Below are positions 14,826 through 16,955 of a DNA stretch of 16,955 nt, piece by piece. Made by a program: the position numbers and the translations under genes. The stretch is taken from positions 34,342-51,296 of the forward strand of contig DJLG01000096.1 of NCBI GenBank assembly GCA_002434915.1. Reading direction: 5' to 3'. The stretch comes from Proteobacteria bacterium UBA6522 (lineage in GTDB: Bacteria; Pseudomonadota; Gammaproteobacteria; Steroidobacterales; Rariloculaceae). Every line of letters starts with the position of its first letter. The stretch's first letter is position 1. The notes below the pieces were generated by a model, which was given only the letters and a program-made list of their open reading frames with translations, did no database searches and had not been told where the DNA came from.

Positions 14826-15755
14826 TTAACTAACAAATAAGTAATCCAACACGATACCAGTTAAAACAAACAAACCGAGAGTAGCGTTATTTTTAAATGC
14901 AATAAAGCAGCATAGAGAATCTCGGTTTCGAATAAGATACTGCTGGTAAAGGAATAATATCGCGGCAATACCAATGCCACTTAGAAACCAACCTCCTAAA
15001 TTTGCACTCTGTCCAACAAGAATCATTCCCATAAGAAACATCAACTGTAAGACACCAACAAATATTCGATCTAAATCACCAAAAAAAATGGCGGATGACC
15101 TGACACCGATTTTTAAATCTTCATTACGGTCTGCCATCGCATACTCGGTATCATAAATCACTCCCCATATTATCGTGTTGATAAATAAGAGCCAGCCGAC
15201 TCTAGGAACGAATTCCAACTGAGCAGCAAAAGCCATAGGCACGCCCCAAGCGAAAGCCACGCCAAGCACTAATTGAGGAAATGAGATAAAACGTTTGCTG
15301 AAAGGATATAGGATTGTAATTAATGCTCCGGCAACAGCAAGGCCTTGAGTCAACCTGTTCATTGTAAGCACTAACGCAAAGCCTATTAACATCAATATTA
15401 TGAAAAGCTTAATTGCGCTTCTAACGTTAATTTGTCCCGTCGCAAGAGGCCTGTCTTTAGTGCGCTCAACATGAGAATCTATATTGCGATCAGCATAATC
15501 ATTAATAATGCACCCAGCAGAACGTAGAATTACAGTACCTATTATAAAAACAACAAGCACATACTCATCAGGCCGACCTTCACCGGCAATTAAAAGCGCC
15601 CATAAAGTAGGCCAGAGTAACAACCAAATCCCTATGGGTTGATGCAATCTCATGAGCCTTAAATAAGCTTTACGCTCTTTAAAGATAGCACCTAATTGTT
15701 TTTTTGCTTGCTCCAAAGATCGGCTCATTACCTTTCTACTGCGAGTGAGCATCAT
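14826..15755 (-). CDS. ubiA: 4-hydroxybenzoate polyprenyltransferase UbiA
   Basis: This inner-membrane enzyme attaches the polyprenyl tail to 4-hydroxybenzoate in ubiquinone synthesis. The two Asp-rich motifs are present: NDYADRNID at 85-93 and YDTEYAMADRNED at 201-213, numbered from the chosen ATG. RLMRLHQPIGIWLLLWPTLWAL near the N-terminus closely matches E. coli UbiA. The start is uncertain. The open frame reaches a TTG at 15785 (319 residues). The ATG at 15755 gives 309 residues, and an ATG at 15728, just behind AGAAAGG, gives 300, nearest to the usual 290. The assignment to UbiA rather than another prenyltransferase rests on the whole-length similarity. It lies just after recG and just before bioB. 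Confidence 0.94.
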   Translation of the reverse strand: MMLTRSRKVMSRSLEQAKKQLGAIFKERKAYLRLMRLHQPIGIWLLLWPTLWALLIAGEGRPDEYVLVVFIIGTVILRSAGCIINDYADRNIDSHVERTKDRPLATGQINVRSAIKLFIILMLIGFALVLTMNRLTQGLAVAGALITILYPFSKRFISFPQLVLGVAFAWGVPMAFAAQLEFVPRVGWLLFINTIIWGVIYDTEYAMADRNEDLKIGVRSSAIFFGDLDRIFVGVLQLMFLMGMILVGQSANLGGWFLSGIGIAAILFLYQQYLIRNRDSLCCFIAFKNNATLGLFVLTGIVLDYLFVS

Positions 15756-15794
15756 AGCAATTCTTTTGTATGAGTCTTTGGGCAATCGACCAAT

Positions 15795-16955
15795 TTAAAC
15801 CTTCGCATATTCACTTGAAGTGTTATTCCAACGCTTAATAAGAGGCTCTACTCTTTGTGGGAAATCGCACAATAAATTTTCCGAAAATTCTATTACCTGT
15901 GGTAGCAAATCCATATCTCTCATAAGGTCTGCTACTTTCAATTGTATAATTCCTGTCTGACGTGTGCCTAGCATATCCCCCGGTCCTCTTAGCTCTAGAT
16001 CTTTTTGTGCCACTAGAAAACCATCCGACGTATCACGCATCACACTAAGTCGCTCTCGAGCTAACTTCGAGATCGGTAACTTAAACAACAATACACAACT
16101 TGAAACTTGGCTGCCCCTACCTACTCTCCCACGCAGTTGGTGTAACTGAGAAAGCCCCATACGCTCAGAATTCTCAATTATCATTAGACTAGCATTGGGC
16201 ACATCAACTCCCACTTCAATGACCGTCGTGGCTACTAGCAAGTTCAGTTCTCCATTTTTGAACTGCTGCATAGTTGACTCTTTATCATGGGCTTTCATCC
16301 GGCCATGTATTAACCCGACAGCTAATTTGGGCAACGCTATTTCTAATTCTCGAGCTAGATCGGTTGCAGCTTGAGAATTAATGACTTCAGATTCTTCAAT
16401 TAACGGGCAAACCCAATAGGCCTGCTGACCAGAAAGGCAATGGCCCAGCACTCGCTGTACTAGCTCGGGCCGACGACTTTCTGGCATGGCTACTGTCTTT
16501 ACTGGCTTCCGACCAGGTGGCAATTCATCGATAACTGAACAATCTAAATCAGAATAGACCGTCATCGCCAATGTACGTGGGATCGGTGTGGCCGTCATCA
16601 CAAGTTGGTGCGGCGATAATCTACCCTTCTTTCCCTTTTTCTTAAATTCAAGCCTCTGTGCTACACCAAAGCGATGCTGTTCATCCACAATCATTAATGC
16701 CAGGTTCTTAAATTGGACTGCACGCTGAAAGAGTGCGTGTGTGCCAACCACAATCTTTGCCTCACCAGAAGAAATATCTTTCAGAGTTTCTTCACGTTTA
16801 GATCCAAGAATACCGCCAATTAAGGTAACTACCTTGACGCCTAGAGGATCTAACCAGCGGGTTAGATTGTCGAAATGCTGCTCAGCCAAGAGCTCTGTCG
16901 GTGCCATCAAGCCTGCTTGGAAACCAGAAGAGCCAGCAACTAATGCGGCTATTGC
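15795..16955 (-). CDS. recG: ATP-dependent DNA helicase RecG, C-terminal part (5' truncated by window edge)
   Basis: RecG is a superfamily 2 helicase that remodels stalled replication forks and Holliday junctions. The frame stays open to the right edge, so 386 residues of the roughly 690 are seen; the N-terminal wedge domain and Walker A lie outside. Visible motifs, numbered from the edge: MAPTELLAEQH at 17-27, DEQH box at 91-94, MTATPIPRTLAM at about 119-130, the helicase C domain ending in QLRGRVGRG, and the terminal LELRGPGDMLGTRQTG block. The MAPTE methionine is internal and not a start, because GFQAGL before it continues the family sequence. Its stop is 39 bases ahead of the chosen ubiA ATG. 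Confidence 0.96.
   Translation of the reverse strand, partial: AIAALVAGSSGFQAGLMAPTELLAEQHFDNLTRWLDPLGVKVVTLIGGILGSKREETLKDISSGEAKIVVGTHALFQRAVQFKNLALMIVDEQHRFGVAQRLEFKKKGKKGRLSPHQLVMTATPIPRTLAMTVYSDLDCSVIDELPPGRKPVKTVAMPESRRPELVQRVLGHCLSGQQAYWVCPLIEESEVINSQAATDLARELEIALPKLAVGLIHGRMKAHDKESTMQQFKNGELNLLVATTVIEVGVDVPNASLMIIENSERMGLSQLHQLRGRVGRGSQVSSCVLLFKLPISKLARERLSVMRDTSDGFLVAQKDLELRGPGDMLGTRQTGIIQLKVADLMRDMDLLPQVIEFSENLLCDFPQRVEPLIKRWNNTSSEYAKV

Noticed and set aside
10183..15755. ctaB and ubiA as paralogous copies of one gene
   Set aside because: Both belong to the UbiA superfamily, but the first has the NHxxDxxxD heme O synthase motif and the second the two UbiA Asp-rich motifs; they act in different pathways.
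1..16955. Mobile element, CRISPR array, defence system or phage island
   Set aside because: No transposase, integrase, terminal repeats, regular spacer arrays, tRNA or defence gene was seen; nearly all of the DNA is explained by housekeeping and respiratory genes.

Overview
The window looks like a piece of chromosome from a gammaproteobacterium of moderate, rather AT-leaning composition. The UvrD, UbiA, BioB and RecG proteins are all close in sequence and length to the enterobacterial forms. The presence of an aa3-type oxidase with its heme A biosynthesis genes indicates aerobic respiration. No rRNA, tRNA, insertion sequence, integrase, CRISPR array or phage gene was seen. It reads as a dense core-genome region with almost no non-coding DNA; the longest gap is about 174 bases.

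Layout. Bases 1-2818 on the plus strand are the 3' part of a cytochrome c oxidase operon: the C-terminal half of subunit I, two different subunit III-family proteins, a prokaryotic subunit IV, and an 86-residue membrane protein. This order, with paired subunit III genes and no Cox11 gene between subunits I and III, resembles the alternative coxMNOP-type oxidase operons. Everything from 2815 to the right edge is on the minus strand and is transcribed right to left: recG (5' end outside the window), ubiA, bioB, bioC, a 174-base gap with candidate promoter elements, a thioredoxin-fold Sco-related oxidase assembly protein, ctaA (heme A synthase), ctaB (heme O synthase), uvrD, trkA, trkH, a small TPR protein, and the TRAP transporter permeases dctQ and dctM. 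The two blocks meet tail to tail, with stop codons that overlap.

How the genes work together. The plus-strand genes make the oxidase, and ctaB plus ctaA, about 8 kb away, make its heme cofactor (protoheme to heme O to heme A). The Sco-like protein beside ctaA probably helps copper or thiol handling during assembly. ubiA makes the ubiquinone precursor that feeds the same respiratory chain. trkA and trkH form a K+ uptake system that depends on membrane potential. bioB and bioC supply the last and an early step of biotin synthesis. uvrD and recG are DNA repair helicases. dctQM is the membrane part of a TRAP importer whose binding protein is not in the window.

No clearly new system was found. 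The most interesting points are the degenerate first subunit III, the unrecognised 86-residue oxidase-operon protein, the orphan TRAP permeases behind a K+ uptake operon, the TPR gene translationally coupled to trkH, and the absence of any visible terminator where the two transcription units collide.
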